A DNA stretch of 64,000 bases, from positions 122,100,501 to 122,164,500 of the forward strand of contig NC_091248.1 of NCBI RefSeq assembly GCF_042477335.2, given 5' to 3'. Positions 46,712 to 57,840 of the stretch are shown here, one piece after another. Every line of letters begins with the position of its first letter. Position 1 is the stretch's first letter. The notes under the pieces were generated by a model. That model searched no databases. It saw only the letters and a list, made by a program, of their open reading frames with translations, and had not been told where the DNA came from. The position numbers and the translations under genes are program-made. This stretch comes from Ovis canadensis. Lineage: Eukaryota; Chordata; Mammalia; Artiodactyla; Bovidae.

Positions 46712-48480
46712 TGAACACAATGAAAAGGATCCCTTGGGACATGTTTCAAACCCAAATCTGAGGATGCAGAGCCTAAAAGAAACAATTCTGAGATAAGAGT
46801 ATAGAGGACCCTAAGTATATGGAAGTATTCTGAAAATGAGAAAGCTGCCACTGATTAAGAGCTGCTAACTTAACCATTAGAATATATGAGATCAAGATTT
46901 AGAATATATTAGAAACCTTTTGTTACTTAAAAATTGTGTGTTCCTAGCACGATTTAAAGCCAAGATAGCATTTCAAGATTGATCTGTGCAAAGACAGCTT
47001 CTGTGACCAGAAAGGCTTGTGACCTAAAGCATTTATTTCCACCAGATGGTGCTATAGCTTCTGCCAAGCAGAAGATTCAGGTTTCCTTCAGGAGCTAGGA
47101 ATCCTAAGTATGCTAGGACTGGGGACCAAACTGGTTGATGAGTCTTTCAAAGAAACACTTTGTACAAAGACATTCTGGTGGAGCTTGATGCGGGCTACGA
47201 GGGTGAAGGCTGTTTCAGATGATCATGGTTCCACCACCTCCACACATACCCGGGTCAATATCTCAAGACTTTGCGCTCACCTGCTGCCCAGCCTTTCCAA
47301 AATGCTGCTCTAACTGCTATCAGGCCCGTGTCAGGAATGGAACGTGCATATTAAGCAGTGGTGTACAGTGTCGGCGATCATGGGAATCTATCTCCCACAC
47401 CACCCACACTTTCTATCCAGGGGCAGCTCAAGACACAGCCTTTCCTTACCACTTTACTCATACTTTCCTTTAAGTTTCCCTGGGTTGGTATTTTTAATCT
47501 CTCTTTGGGCTTATCAGAGGCTGCTTTAGAATATTATCATTTGCATCTAAATTCTCCAACTTCTTCTGGGACAGAGTCCATGTCATAATTGCCCTTTGCC
47601 TATCCCACAATGAGCACCGTACCTTGAATTCATGCACAGTCATGAGATCACGAATGCAGACTGTCTAAAGAAAGTGCCCAGTTGCCTTGGCAGCCTGAGT
47701 AATCAGGCGGATGCTAACCACTTGGCCACTACCTAGGAGCTAGGGGTGTGATGTCTTAAGTCACAACCTCTGTGGAGCTCTTTGATCATCACCAAAAGGA
47801 TAGAACTCTCCACCTAACCCTCAGATGTTTTACTTCTGTATTTTTAATGGCTTCAGTATCCCTGTCTTGAGGGAGCCAGGGAAGCAGGACTATCTGTATC
47901 ATAAGGGAATTAGGACTTTTCTGCTAAAGTGAATAGCATCTCTCTCTCTCTCCATCTTTATTCTCATCTCTATTTTTCTGTCTCTCATTCCATGTCTTAA
48001 CGATCAAAACTGGGACAGAGCAATACATGGCTGGTCACTCCCTCTCCCTCTTGTTGCCGCAACCTCTCTGCCCCCACAGGGAGTTACAGGCAGGTAAGTG
48101 GGAACCTAGGGGTACAAAGTCAAGAGGAAGCTCTGGGTCTGCTCATAGGAGTAAGACAGAAAAACTGCTGTGCAGCTAAGGGAGTCTTGGCTGCCTTCTG
48201 AAGAAGAATGGAATAATATGAATAAAGGTAGAAGAGTTACACTCACACCTAAGGACAATCCCTGGGGACTTCGAGAGCTGGAGCAAGATCCTTCGAGAAT
48301 TAGACGTTAAGGGCTTGAGATTAAGAATGAGGCCAATAACAATGTTATCAGTTTTTACTTTCAGAAGGAGAGGTGATACACAAAAACCCAACTCTTTCTT
48401 TCAATAATATGATGAGATTTTCATCTAAAAAAAGACAAAATATCAAAAAAAAGATACAATGCACATTTCCCAGCTTCTCC
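46712..48480. other. Intergenic, no gene seen
   Basis: A (CT)n stretch lies at 47940-47953 and one CTCF-like site (listed separately). 47480-47640 could be a decayed L2. No exon recognised. Confidence 0.35.
47039..47054 (+). promoter_or_regulatory. CTCF-like site
   Basis: ccaccagatggtgcta fits the CTCF core CCASYAGRKGGCRST except T for C in the GGC. It lies between the OR region and the CpG island. Sequence match only; occupancy unknown. Confidence 0.4.
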
Positions 48481-48600
48481 TAAAGGAGTAAAGGCTCAAA
48501 ACAAAGGAGGAAACTCAAAACCAAAGGAACCAGAGGAGACAGTGTGCCTTGAAGATTGTAGTCAATCCACTTTCTGTACCCGTCCATCCCAAATCAAATA
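48481..48600. repeat. Direct repeat, left copy
   Basis: About 120 bases (aaaggagtaaaggctcaaa to catcccaaatcaaa) repeated at 49590-49709 with about four differences. A BovB lies between the copies. Confidence 0.9.
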
Positions 48601-48714
48601 TATATCTGCAAAATGATAGCAGAAATATTTAACTTTATGTACATATGAGCATGTATTTGTGTATGTACATACAAAAAGAAAACAGGGCTAAAGCAAAATA
48701 AAAGTAGAAGGAAT

Positions 48715-49487
48715 CAATTCAGTTTAGTCACTCAGTCGTGTCCAACTCTTTGTGACCCCATGAACCGAAGCACGCCAGGCCTCCCTGTCCATCAGCAATC
48801 CTGGAGTTTACCCAAACTCATGTCCATTGAGTCAGTGATGCCATCCAACCATTTCATCCTCTGTTGTCCCCTTCTCCGCCTGCCCTCAATCTTTCCCAGC
48901 ATCAGGGTCTTTTCAAATGAGTCAGCTCTTCGCATCAAGTGGCCAAAGTGTTGGAGTTTCAGCTTCAACATCAGTCCTTCCAATGAACACCCAGGACTGC
49001 TCTCCTTTAGGATGGAATGGATTGATCTCCTTGCAGTCCAAGGGACTCTCAAGAGTCTTCTTCAACACCACAGTTCAAAAGCATCAATTCTTCGGTGCTT
49101 AGCTTTCTTTATAGTCTAACTCTCACATGCATACATGACCACAGGAAAAACCATAACCTTGGCTAGACAGATCTTTGTTGACGAAGTAATGTCTCTGCTT
49201 TTTAATATGCTGTCTAGGTTGGTCATAACTTTCCTTCCAAGAAGTAAGCATCTTTTAACTTTGTGGCTGCAATCACCATCTGCAGTGATTTTTGAGCCCC
49301 CAAAAATAAAGTCAGCTGCTGTTTCCACTGTTTCCCCATCTATTTGCCATGAAGTGATGGGACTGGCTGCCATGATCTAAATTTTCTGAATGTTGAACTT
49401 TAAGCCAACTTTTTTCACTCTCCTCTTTCACCTTCATCAAGAGGCTCTTTAGTTCCTCTTCACTTTCTGCCATAAGGGTAGTGTAAG
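48715..49487 (-). mobile_element. BovB LINE 3' fragment
   Basis: Minus strand. From cagtttagtcactcagtcgt back to [14 protein letters not shown] codons at 49487; frameshifts are visible. It lies between the two 120-base direct repeats. Confidence 0.92.
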
Positions 49488-49589
49488 GGTTCACAAAGAA
49501 AAATGACTAGTGAAAATCATAAAGAGCTGTTAGCACAACAGCATTCATGTAAACTGAAAATACAAACAACACAGAGTTCGTTTCTATAA

Positions 49590-49709
49590 TACAAAAGGAG
49601 TAAAGACTCAAAGCAGAGGAGGAAACTCGAAACCAAAGGAACCAGAGGAGACAGTGTGCCTTGAAGATTGTAGTCAATCCACTTTCTGTACCCGTCCATC
49701 CCAAATCAA
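49590..49709. repeat. Direct repeat, right copy
   Basis: Partner of 48481-48600 in the same orientation. Confidence 0.9.
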
Positions 49710-49979
49710 AGTTAAACAGGTAAATTATAGTAAAAGACCTAGGAAGTGCCATTATGGAGATTAGCTCCAAAGGGTGTGGAAGTTCAGAATAGAGAAGAGG
49801 GAAACTTCACCAAATAAAGTGACCTTAATGTTGAATCTTGAGGGATGTGTAAGAGTTTGCAGAAAGTAGGAGAAGGGAAAGTATAAGCTGAGGGCGATGG
49901 AAAAGCAGGTTTCTAAGCACAATCAAAAGATAAGAAAGGAAAGATTAGAGATCATTTTTTATACTTTTTTTTTTTTTTA
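49710..49979. other. Intergenic, possible old repeat
   Basis: Text like gttgaatcttgagggatgtg suggests an ancient interspersed repeat that I cannot assign to a family. Confidence 0.3.
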
Positions 49980-50158
49980 ATATTTTTTGTGCCAGGTCTT
50001 AGCTGTGTCACGTGAGATCTCCAATCTTGTTTGTAGGATGTGGGATCTCTAATCAGCTGGCCTATGAGATCTAGTTCCCTGACCAGGGATCATCATACCT
50101 GGGCCCCCTGCTTTGGGAGTGCAGAGTCTTAGCCACTGGACCACGAGGGAAGTCTCAA
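49980..50158 (-). mobile_element. CHR-type SINE
   Basis: Minus strand: ttccctgaccagggatcatc, ccccctgctttgggagtgca, agccactggaccacgaggga. Preceded by a T-run at 49966-49978. Confidence 0.85.
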
Positions 50159-50194
50159 TTTGTTATACTCTTAAGTAACCATGTTGAGATGCAG

Positions 50195-50654
50195 ATCCGG
50201 CCCTTAATCCCTGCTTTAGATCCTTCAGTGGCTTCCCCTGCCCTCAGGATAAGGACTCAGATCCTAAATGTGGTCCAGCCAGCCCCTCAGGATTTCTGAT
50301 CTCCACTCACACCACAGTTTCATTTTGTGCCAGTGTCCCTCCCCCACCCTCTAGATCTGAAACACTCTAGCTTCTGTTCAGTTCCTAAAATGAGCCAGTG
50401 ACTTTCCGGCCTTGGGGTTCTCAAATCCTTCACCTCCGCCTGAAACCCTCTTCCCCATCCTCTTTGCCTAGTTCATTTCTATTCATCCTTCAGAGTCAGC
50501 TGAAATATTACTCCCAAACTATTGATTTCTCCACCTCCACAGACTTATTCTCTTAAGTTAAACATATAAACTTCCTGTACCAATTAAAATTATAATAGCT
50601 ATTAAGTAATCACTTGTTTAATGTTTATGCGCTGTCATAATATAAGCTGATCAA
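50195..50654 (+). mobile_element. L2 LINE fragment
   Basis: Plus-strand L2-like text: ttcagtggcttcccctgccc, ggataaggactcagatccta, cattcatccttcagagtcagctg-like. Confidence 0.7.
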
Positions 50655-51310
50655 ATTTGCCTGTTATTCCAGGTATTTCTTGACTTCCTACTTTTGCATT
50701 CCAATCCCTGATGATGAAAAGGACATCTTTTTTTTTTTTTTGGTGTTCTAGAAGGTGTAGGTCTTCATAGAACCATTCAACTTCAGCTTCTTCAGCATTA
50801 GTGGTTGGGGCAGAGACTTGGATCGCTGCAATGTTGAATGGTTTGTCTTGTTAGCGAAACGAGATCATTCTGTTGTTATTGAGATTGCATCCATGTACTA
50901 CATTTCAGACTCTTTCATTAACTACGAGAGCTACTCTATTTCTTCTAAGGGATTCTTGCCCACAGTAGTAGATATAATGGTCATCTGAGTTCAATTTGCC
51001 CGCTCCCATCCATTTTAGTTCACTGACTCCTAAGATGTCAATGTTCATGCTTGCCATCTCCTGCTTGAACACGTCCAGTTTACCTTAATTCATGGAGTTT
51101 ATAGCACTGGACTTTACTTTCACCACCAGACACATCCACAACTGAGTGTTGTTTCCACTTTGGCCCAACCACTTCATTCTTTCTGGAGCTATTTCTCCAC
51201 TCCTCTCCAGTAGCATATTGGACACCTACCAACCTCAGAGACTCATCTTCCAGTGTCATATCTTTTTGCCTTTTCATACTGTTCAGACACGACTGAGCAA
51301 CTGAACAACA
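50655..51310 (-). mobile_element. BovB LINE fragment, endonuclease region
   Basis: The only sizeable piece of the BovB apurinic-type endonuclease domain in the window. On the minus strand it runs from MKRQKDMTLEDESLRLVGVQYATGEEW (51277) through the WNVRSM/ELKWMGAG-like and ESLRRNRVALVVNE-like region to the codons around DWNAKVGSQEIPGIT near 50660. Interrupted by frameshifts and a T-run at 50729-50741. Confidence 0.85.
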
Positions 51311-51690
51311 ACAACAATAATATAAACTGACATGGTAAGGACTATGTGGACCATAATATCCCCAGCCTTTTATTCAATGCCTTGCACAAAATGGAAACAC
51401 AACAAATATGTTGAATAACTGAGGAACTTAAATAATTGAATGAGAGTGCCTACTTGGGTTGAAGAGGGTGACTAACTATTGGAGATGGTAAAATCTAAGA
51501 GTTGAGGGTCCAACCAAGGAAATATTCATCCCATTCTTTCTATAAGGAATGAAAGGATATCCACAGCAGGATGCTCAGTGGATCTACTGGGAGAATGGAA
51601 TGAAAATATTAGAACTTTTCATTATATTTATTTTCATCTCATTATTTTAAATGTCTGTTTTCTATATTATAAAGTACATGTATATTATTT
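51311..51690. other. Intergenic, nothing recognised
   Basis: No gene. Confidence 0.3.
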
Positions 51691-51901
51691 GATTTCCCTG
51701 GTGGCTCAGATGGTAAAGAGTCTGCCTACAATGCGGGAGACCTGGGTTTGATCCCTTGGTCGGGAAGATCCCCTGGAGAAGGAAATGGCAACCCACTCCA
51801 GTATTCTTGCCTGGAGAATCCCATGGACAGAGGAGCCTGGTAGGCTGCAGTCCATGGGGTCGCAAAGAGTCAGACACGACTGAGCGACTTCACTTTCACT
51901 T
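51691..51901 (+). mobile_element. Bov-tA SINE, well preserved
   Basis: Near-consensus copy: ttccctggtggctcagatgg, tgggtttgatccc (B box), then the BovB-derived tail to gcgacttcactttcacttt. Confidence 0.95.
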
Positions 51902-51987
51902 TGTATATTATTTACAACTGAATAAAACACACTGTAACCATTCTAGGGAAAGATGTGGTTGTTCTCAGATATTATTTTCCAGGTGTT

Positions 51988-52640
51988 TTGTCCATGGGAT
52001 TTCCCAGGCAAGAACACTGGAGTGGGCTGCCATTTCCTCCTCCAGGTGGTCGTTGTTCAGTCGTTCAGTCCTGTCCAACTCCTTGTGACCCCATGAATCA
52101 CAGCATGCCAGGCCTCCCTGTCCATCACCAACTCCTGGAGTCCACGCAAACCCATGTCCATTGAGTCGGTGATGCCATTCAGCTATCTCATCCTCTGTCG
52201 TCCCCTTCTCCTCTTGCCCCCAATCCCTCCCAGCATCAGGGTCTTTTCAAATGAGTCAGCTCTTCGCATCAGGTGGCCAAAGTATTGGAGTTTCAGCTTC
52301 AACATCAGTCCTTCCAATGAACACCCAGGACTGATCTCCTTTAGGATGGACTGGTTGGATCTCCTTGCAGTCCAAGGGACTCTCAAGAGTCTTCTCCAAC
52401 ACCACAGTTCAAAAGCATCAATTCTTTGGTGCTCAGCTTTCTTTACAGTCCAACTCTCACATCCATATATGGCCACTGGAAAAACCATAGCCTTGACTAG
52501 ATGGACTTTTGTTGACAAAGTAATGTCTCTGCTATCCCCTTCCTCCAGGGGATCTTCCCAACTCAGAGATCACACCTGTATCTCCTGTGTCTCCTACATT
52601 GCAGGTGGATTATTTACCTGCTGAGCCATTGAGGAAGCCC
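51988..52640 (-). mobile_element. Bov-tA SINE split by a BovB
   Basis: Minus-strand SINE. The tail side 51988-52046 (tgtccatgggatttcccagg to cctcctccagg) is followed, after the BovB, by the head side 52540-52640 (ttcctccaggggatcttccc to ctgagccattgaggaagccc). Confidence 0.9.
52047..52535 (-). mobile_element. BovB LINE 3' fragment inserted in a SINE
   Basis: Minus strand. A 111-residue open stretch runs [20 protein letters not shown] to GGIGGKRRRGRQRMR. Target-site duplication ttcctccagg: right copy 52540-52549, left copy within ttcctcctccagg at 52034-52046. Confidence 0.93.
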
Positions 52641-52845
52641 AAATGAGATGCAGAGGTCTATATATTAATATTATCCTATGATATATGTGCCCAAGCTAAA
52701 AATACCTATAGGTAAACTTTCAAGAACTGTGAACCGCTAGAGACCTAGGGAGAGTGTGAAGTCAAGCCATGAAGGATCTTGAAGGTCATACAGGCTACTG
52801 AATTTGGACTTTATGCTTCCAGAGATGGGGTCTCCTAAAGGGTTT
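52641..52845. other. Intergenic, possible old repeat
   Basis: catgaaggatcttgaaggtc suggests an ancient interspersed repeat of unassigned family. Confidence 0.3.
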
Positions 52846-52990
52846 TGTTCAGTTTTATTGAGGATAATGGACAAATAAAAATTGTATGTTTAAGGTACAC
52901 AACTTGATATTTCAATATACATACATATTATGAAATGATCACCACAATCAGCTTATTAACATTCATCACCTTACATAGTTACCACTTCTT
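52846..52990 (-). mobile_element. Old L1 3' UTR fragment
   Basis: Antisense L1 3' end: gttttattgaggataatgga, gtttaaggtacacaacttga. Confidence 0.7.
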
Positions 52991-53104
52991 TTTTGTTTTT
53001 CTTCTCTGCTAATTCTTTATACACTTCATGGTGAAAGGGGCTTCCCTGGGGCTTATGCTTCTATTTTGGCATATTCCATTCCTGCTATTGGTATGCCTTT
53101 CCTC

Positions 53105-53385
53105 CTCTCCACCATGAAGCAGAATACTTTTTAAAGACAAGTCAACTCAAACATCATCTTATCCGTGAAGCTTTTTCCTACTCTCCAAGCAGTATGCTCT
53201 CCTTTATGCCTGCATCACACTTTGCGTGGATCCCAGCATAATACTCCTTACACTCTGTTATCCTTATTTGCTACTTTTTCTCCTCAATTAGACTGAGAGT
53301 TCTTTTGGGGGCAGAGAGCTGGTTTTTGTATATTGAGTTCTAAAAAAATGCATATTAAGTAAATGAAGGGGAAAAAAAGTGTAGG
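53105..53385 (+). mobile_element. L2 LINE 3' fragment
   Basis: caaacatcatcttatccgtg, agctttttcctactctccaa and gactgagagttcttttgggg match the L2 tail. Confidence 0.7.
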
Positions 53386-53461
53386 CAATCACTATTTATA
53401 CCTTGAATAGCATTACATTTAGGCTAGAGCCAAAGTGCAAAGTTTGAGAAAAGAAATAAAG

Positions 53462-53576
53462 GGAAACCTTGCCTGGAGAATCCCAGGGACGGGGGAGCCC
53501 AGTGGGCTGCCGTCTGTGGGGTTGCACAGAGTCGGACACAACTGAAGTGACTTGGCAGCAGCAGCAGCAGCTGTTT
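53462..53576 (+). mobile_element. BOV-A2 SINE, right monomer
   Basis: ccttgcctggagaatcccag to a cagcagcagcag tail, plus strand. Confidence 0.88.
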
Positions 53577-54415
53577 TTCACTTCAAGCACCATTCCATTC
53601 CAAGGGTGAGAAAGAAAAACATATTCATCAGAATAGAAAAGGATAGTTAAGAACCACACTGGTCAAGTCAGGGTGGATTTAAAGGAGAAAGATGAAGAGA
53701 CCACCGTTGGTCAAATTAAGAAAAGAACTGAGTTCAAAATCATTCCAAGGTGGGTCGGGGATCAGGTAAAAAGCAGAATCAAAAAGGCCAGAGAAATATA
53801 GAAAGAACTGATCCTGGATGAGCTGAGGGTCATTTAACTAAGTGGGAGGCCACAGAGCCAACAACGTGGGATGGTGGGACCGGGAGGACATCTGGTCAGG
53901 TCAGTGACAGCCCGGGGGAGAAATCCGATGCTTCAAAAGGTCACTATAATAATCCCTTTGCTCTCAAAACCTAGAACTACGCAGGACAGTTCTCTGTCCT
54001 TCCCACACCGTGCTGGATCTCAAAGGCACTGACTCCAGTTAAAATGCACCACCTTCCCCAAATCCAGAACCCTTTTTTCCCCCATTGACTACATCTCTCA
54101 TTTTAAAATAACTTTACTTTGAATTAGTTTACCTTTCCCAGCTCTTATCGCTTTCTTATTGTAAATGTATTCATTCAACATGCATAATTATCAGGCACTG
54201 TTAGGAAAGGAAACCAGCCCATATCAATCCCCTTCTACCCTTGTACTAGGGTGATTCTATATATTAGCTTAGTGAATCACCACAACAACCTAGGGAGGCA
54301 GGTATTATTAAATATTACTTTCCCCGCCTAAGACAGTAGAAAAACGAAGCCTAGAAAGATAAAGAGGAAGCACAGGAAGGTTAATAATGCCCAATTTTTG
54401 CATTAAGTAAGTGGT
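53577..54415. other. Intergenic, no gene seen
   Basis: 53640-53935 may be an ancient repeat. 54290-54400 resembles a decayed MIR. Nothing coding. Confidence 0.3.
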
Positions 54416-54632
54416 GAGCTGTGCTGTGTGTTCTCAGTCATGTCTGAGTCTTTACGACCCACTGGACGGTAGCCCACCAGGCTCTTCTGTCCATGGGATT
54501 TTTCAGGCAAGAATACTGGAGTGGGTTGCCATTTCCTTCTCCAGGGGATCTTCCTTGGCCCAGAGACTGAACCGGCGTCTCTTGTGTTTCCTGCTTTGCT
54601 GGTGGATTCTTGACCTGCTGAGCCACTGGAAA
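54416..54632 (-). mobile_element. Bov-tA SINE
   Basis: Minus strand, full length; head ends gacctgctgagccactgga. Confidence 0.9.
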
Positions 54633-55228
54633 GTGTTGAGGGTGAGAGTCAGATCCACCCCTATCTGAATCTAAATTCCATCCTCTTTCTACTGAATCAT
54701 TCTCTCTCATCTCTGGTCCTTTAGAGAGGAAACGGCCCAAGCAAAATATCAAGATCTTGGAATAGGATGACTGGCCTTATTAAGAAGACCACTCACCAAG
54801 AACACGGAAAAAAAAAAAAAAAAAAGATGACGACTGCTATGCACAGTGAAGGGAAGAGAAAACTGGGGTGCCAGATGATTCCCACATTGCAAACACCCCG
54901 CAGACAGTGTTGCTCCATGGGGAGAGTCAACTCCCTAAGTGGTAATTTTCAGCTTTCCTACTTCCTGGTAATTTTCATCTTACTACTAGTTGAAAAGTCA
55001 GGTCAAGCCTTGTATGCCTAGCTCTCAATGACCCCAAGATCACTGACTCAAGGGTAGTGACTTAAGAGAAAAGAAAAAAAAATGCCGCCGATAGGTCAAA
55101 GCTGGCAGATTAAGAGAAGGTCAAGTCTCTGAGACTTGACACTCAGAGAAGATGAAGGGCTAGAAGGAGAACCAAGGGAAGTCAGAGTGGAGCAGGAAGA
55201 ATAATCAGGCTGGTTTAGAAGGCAGCGC
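54633..55228. other. Intergenic with poly(A) run and small palindrome
   Basis: About 19 A at 54808-54826. An inverted repeat gtcaagtctc/gagacttgac with a one-base centre lies at 55120-55140. No gene. Confidence 0.5.
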
Positions 55229-55358
55229 CAGGAACTTCCATGATGGTCCAGGGATAAGACTCTGTGCTTCCAAGGCCGGGAGCGTGAGTTTGATCTCTGG
55301 TTGGGGAAATAAGATCCTACATCCCATATGCCGCATGGCGCAGCCAAAAGATTAAAAA
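55229..55358 (+). mobile_element. CHR-type SINE
   Basis: aacttccatgatggtccagg, gtttgatctctggttgggga, catatgccgcatggcgcagc, then an A-rich end. Confidence 0.88.
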
Positions 55359-55974
55359 AGAAGAAGATGAAGGCAGTCCCAGCACCTCTGACCACACTAC
55401 CCACCCCCAGGAGATAGGACGAAATAGCAGAGATCAGTCACTTCTGCCCAGGATCCAACTGGCTTGGCTCAGCCATTAGAAATCAAGGGCTATCTCACAC
55501 TCTGGACTGAATTTTCTCTCCCAGTTGAGAACTAGACAGCTCTAGCTTAAACTTTTTGACTAACTGCACTCCTCAATCTTCTTCTCTTGCTGAGCATATG
55601 GCAAGTGAGAAGCCTGTGCTTACACACCTTAACTCTGAGTCTCCTGGTTTTCCCCATGTCCACCCACACCTTACACAGCAGCTCGGAATAGGTTAAAGGC
55701 TTCTGGACTACTTAGGGCTTAACTCCTCAGAGTAATACAGCCAAAGTAGCACACTCTTTAAATATAGAGATGTATCAGGACCCTATTGGAGAAAAGACCA
55801 AGTGGCATTCTGTCCTAAAGCCTGTTCCAATGCTGGTAGGCCTGGTCAGCTGGGATCAGTGCAGTAGCCAATGGGCACAGTAACCTGGAAATGGTCTAAC
55901 CAACTAGCTGTTGGGCTTAGAGCATGGCAGTCCTAAGAACAAAACAGTCAGAAAGCCCATAAAGATTCTACTTA
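55359..55974. other. Intergenic, nothing recognised
   Basis: No gene or named repeat. Confidence 0.3.
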
Positions 55975-56195
55975 CCTTCTCAAGTGATGCTAGTGGTAAA
56001 GAATCCACCTGCCAATGCAGGAGCCGTGGGAGATGCAGGTTCAGTTCCTGGGTCAGGAAGACCCCCTGGAGGAGGGCATGGCAACCCACTCCAGTGTTCT
56101 TGCCTGGAGAATCCCATGGACAGAGGGGCCTGGCGGGCTACAGTCCAGGGGTCACTCAGAGCCAGACATGACTGAAGCATCTTAACACACTTGAC
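55975..56195 (+). mobile_element. Bov-tA SINE
   Basis: Head tctcaagtgatgctagtggt with gcaggttcagttcc; tail to gacatgactgaagcatctt. Confidence 0.88.
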
Positions 56196-56354
56196 TTATT
56201 TCATCATGGAAACCCCTGGAGTAAGGAGTGAGGTTAGGGGCTGATCTAATTGAAATGAACATACCAAAAATCTCTGTCCCCTACATGTGGGATTCTTGCC
56301 CTATGTGCGTAGGGGACTACACCATAGAATGTTATGGGTTGGTTCCCTGAAGTC

Positions 56355-56548
56355 TATGAAAGTGAAAGTTGCTCAGCTGAGTCCGATTCTTTGCAACCCC
56401 ATGAACTAACAGAGTCCATGGAGTTCTCCAGGCCAGAATACTGGAGTGGGTAGCAGTTCCCTTCTCCAGGGGATCTTCCCAACCCAAGGACTGAACCCAG
56501 GTCTCCCTCATTTTAGACAGACCAGCTGAGCTAGCTACCAAGGAAGCC
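56355..56548 (-). mobile_element. Bov-tA SINE
   Basis: Minus strand: gctcagctgagtccgattct to gagctagctaccaaggaagc. Confidence 0.9.
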
Positions 56549-57174
56549 CTCCCTGAAGTCTGTGAAGCGGCATAAAGATAGACCCACTCAACCTTGGTCT
56601 CAGAGACCAGGAAAACACAAAGTGTCCCTGAAAACATCAGAGGAGAAATATATAGGCAGGAGAAAACGCACAGGCCTGAGATGTAGGCTTAGATACTTAC
56701 ATACCAACACACATACTTGTCCTGGGAAGAAGCCAGAAGGAACCAACGTCCTGGGAGATGTGAACTCAGGTCATACAAAGAGGAAAGACATGGACAAGCT
56801 ATTTTGGAGAGGCCTGGCACTGAGAGAGATGGCCTCCTAGAGAGTCAAAAGCCAGCAGGAAAGGGAAAGATGGGGGTCTGGGGGATTGAGGGGCAGGAGT
56901 GCAGGCAGAAAAGTGAAAAAGGAGCCGGATACACCCTTCCTCATGTAGGAAGAGGCTGGTAGCCATCAAGGAAGAGAAATTAACACTGAGGCCTCATGAT
57001 AAAGACTCAAATACAGACGAACACAGAAAACTCAAGAGACACAGACTGGCCAAGAGGTGAGCTTCAGAAGAACACCGAAGCAGGGGTGGGGGACGGGGGA
57101 CTGGTCAGGGGCCAGCTCAGGTAAAGACCTGGAGAAACACCCGGGAGAAGAAACACCAGGCAGATCTGAGAGAC
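56549..57174. other. Upstream of the CpG island
   Basis: Purine-rich unique-looking sequence with no named repeat and no convincing exon. Confidence 0.35.
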
Positions 57175-57840
57175 CTAGCCGACCCAGGGGAGGCCCCGCG
57201 GTCCGCTCTCCGCTCCCACGCCCTCGGGCCGGCCCGCGGGCCCAGGGCTCCCCGCCCGGCCCCGGGCTCCCGTCCCGGCCGGGCCGGCACTTCCCAGCTC
57301 TGACGCGGGCGCTGCCTTCACACCAATGAGGCCGCGGCGCGGACCGGCCCCGGCCCTCCCCCAGGAAGGTGTGTCCCTGGTTTCCTCACCTGAAACTTCC
57401 GAGGAGAACCAGATCCCTCCCTCCCGGCCGGGCGGGGCGGCCGGGGCCTGCGCTGGGGACGGCCGGCCGGCGGGGGACCCGAGGGGACGCGGGGGGGGCG
57501 CCCGGACAGCATGTGACACCGACCCAGGTGGGTGCCCGGTGCCCGGCTCCGGGCGGGCGGCTGTGGCGCCCGGGCGGAGGGGAAGCGAGGGGGCGGGAAG
57601 CCCGGGAATCGAGGCCTTCACCTTGGGAGCAGCCCCCGCGGGCTCCGGGGCGCGGGCTCCAGAAAGTGGGGGGGAGCGCGCCGGGCAGGTGGGCGGAGGT
57701 GGGGTGCGGGGCCCGAGCACCTGGTCTGGGAGAGGGGAGAGACGCGGGAGGAAGGGCTCCTGCCTGGAAAACTTTGCTTCCGGCCTGGTCCCCGCCTCGG
57801 AAATGGGCACCCTGCCCTTAAGATGTTCCGCGGGCCGGTG
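57175..57840. promoter_or_regulatory. CpG island, candidate promoter and first exon
   Basis: About 650 bases of very GC-rich DNA with dense CpG, unlike everything else in the window. GC boxes of Sp1 type are visible (gggcggggcgg at 57430-57440) and no TATA box is evident. A good donor-like site, gacccag followed by gtgggt, lies at 57527/57528; a second (cggcgag, gtaggaag) is just outside at 58163/58164. Long frames on both strands here are expected from GC bias alone and carry no recognisable domain. In human 7q35 the OR2A cluster is followed on the same strand by ARHGEF5, whose coding exons are not in this window, so a non-coding first exon of that gene is possible. The direction of transcription is not proven. 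Confidence 0.75.

Noticed and set aside
51691-51760. tRNA-like A and B box text
   Set aside because: It is the tRNA-derived head of a Bov-tA SINE, not a tRNA gene; no full cloverleaf is seen.
54790-54840. Poly(A) run that might end a processed pseudogene
   Set aside because: No coding text or mRNA-like sequence precedes it, and no flanking duplication was found.
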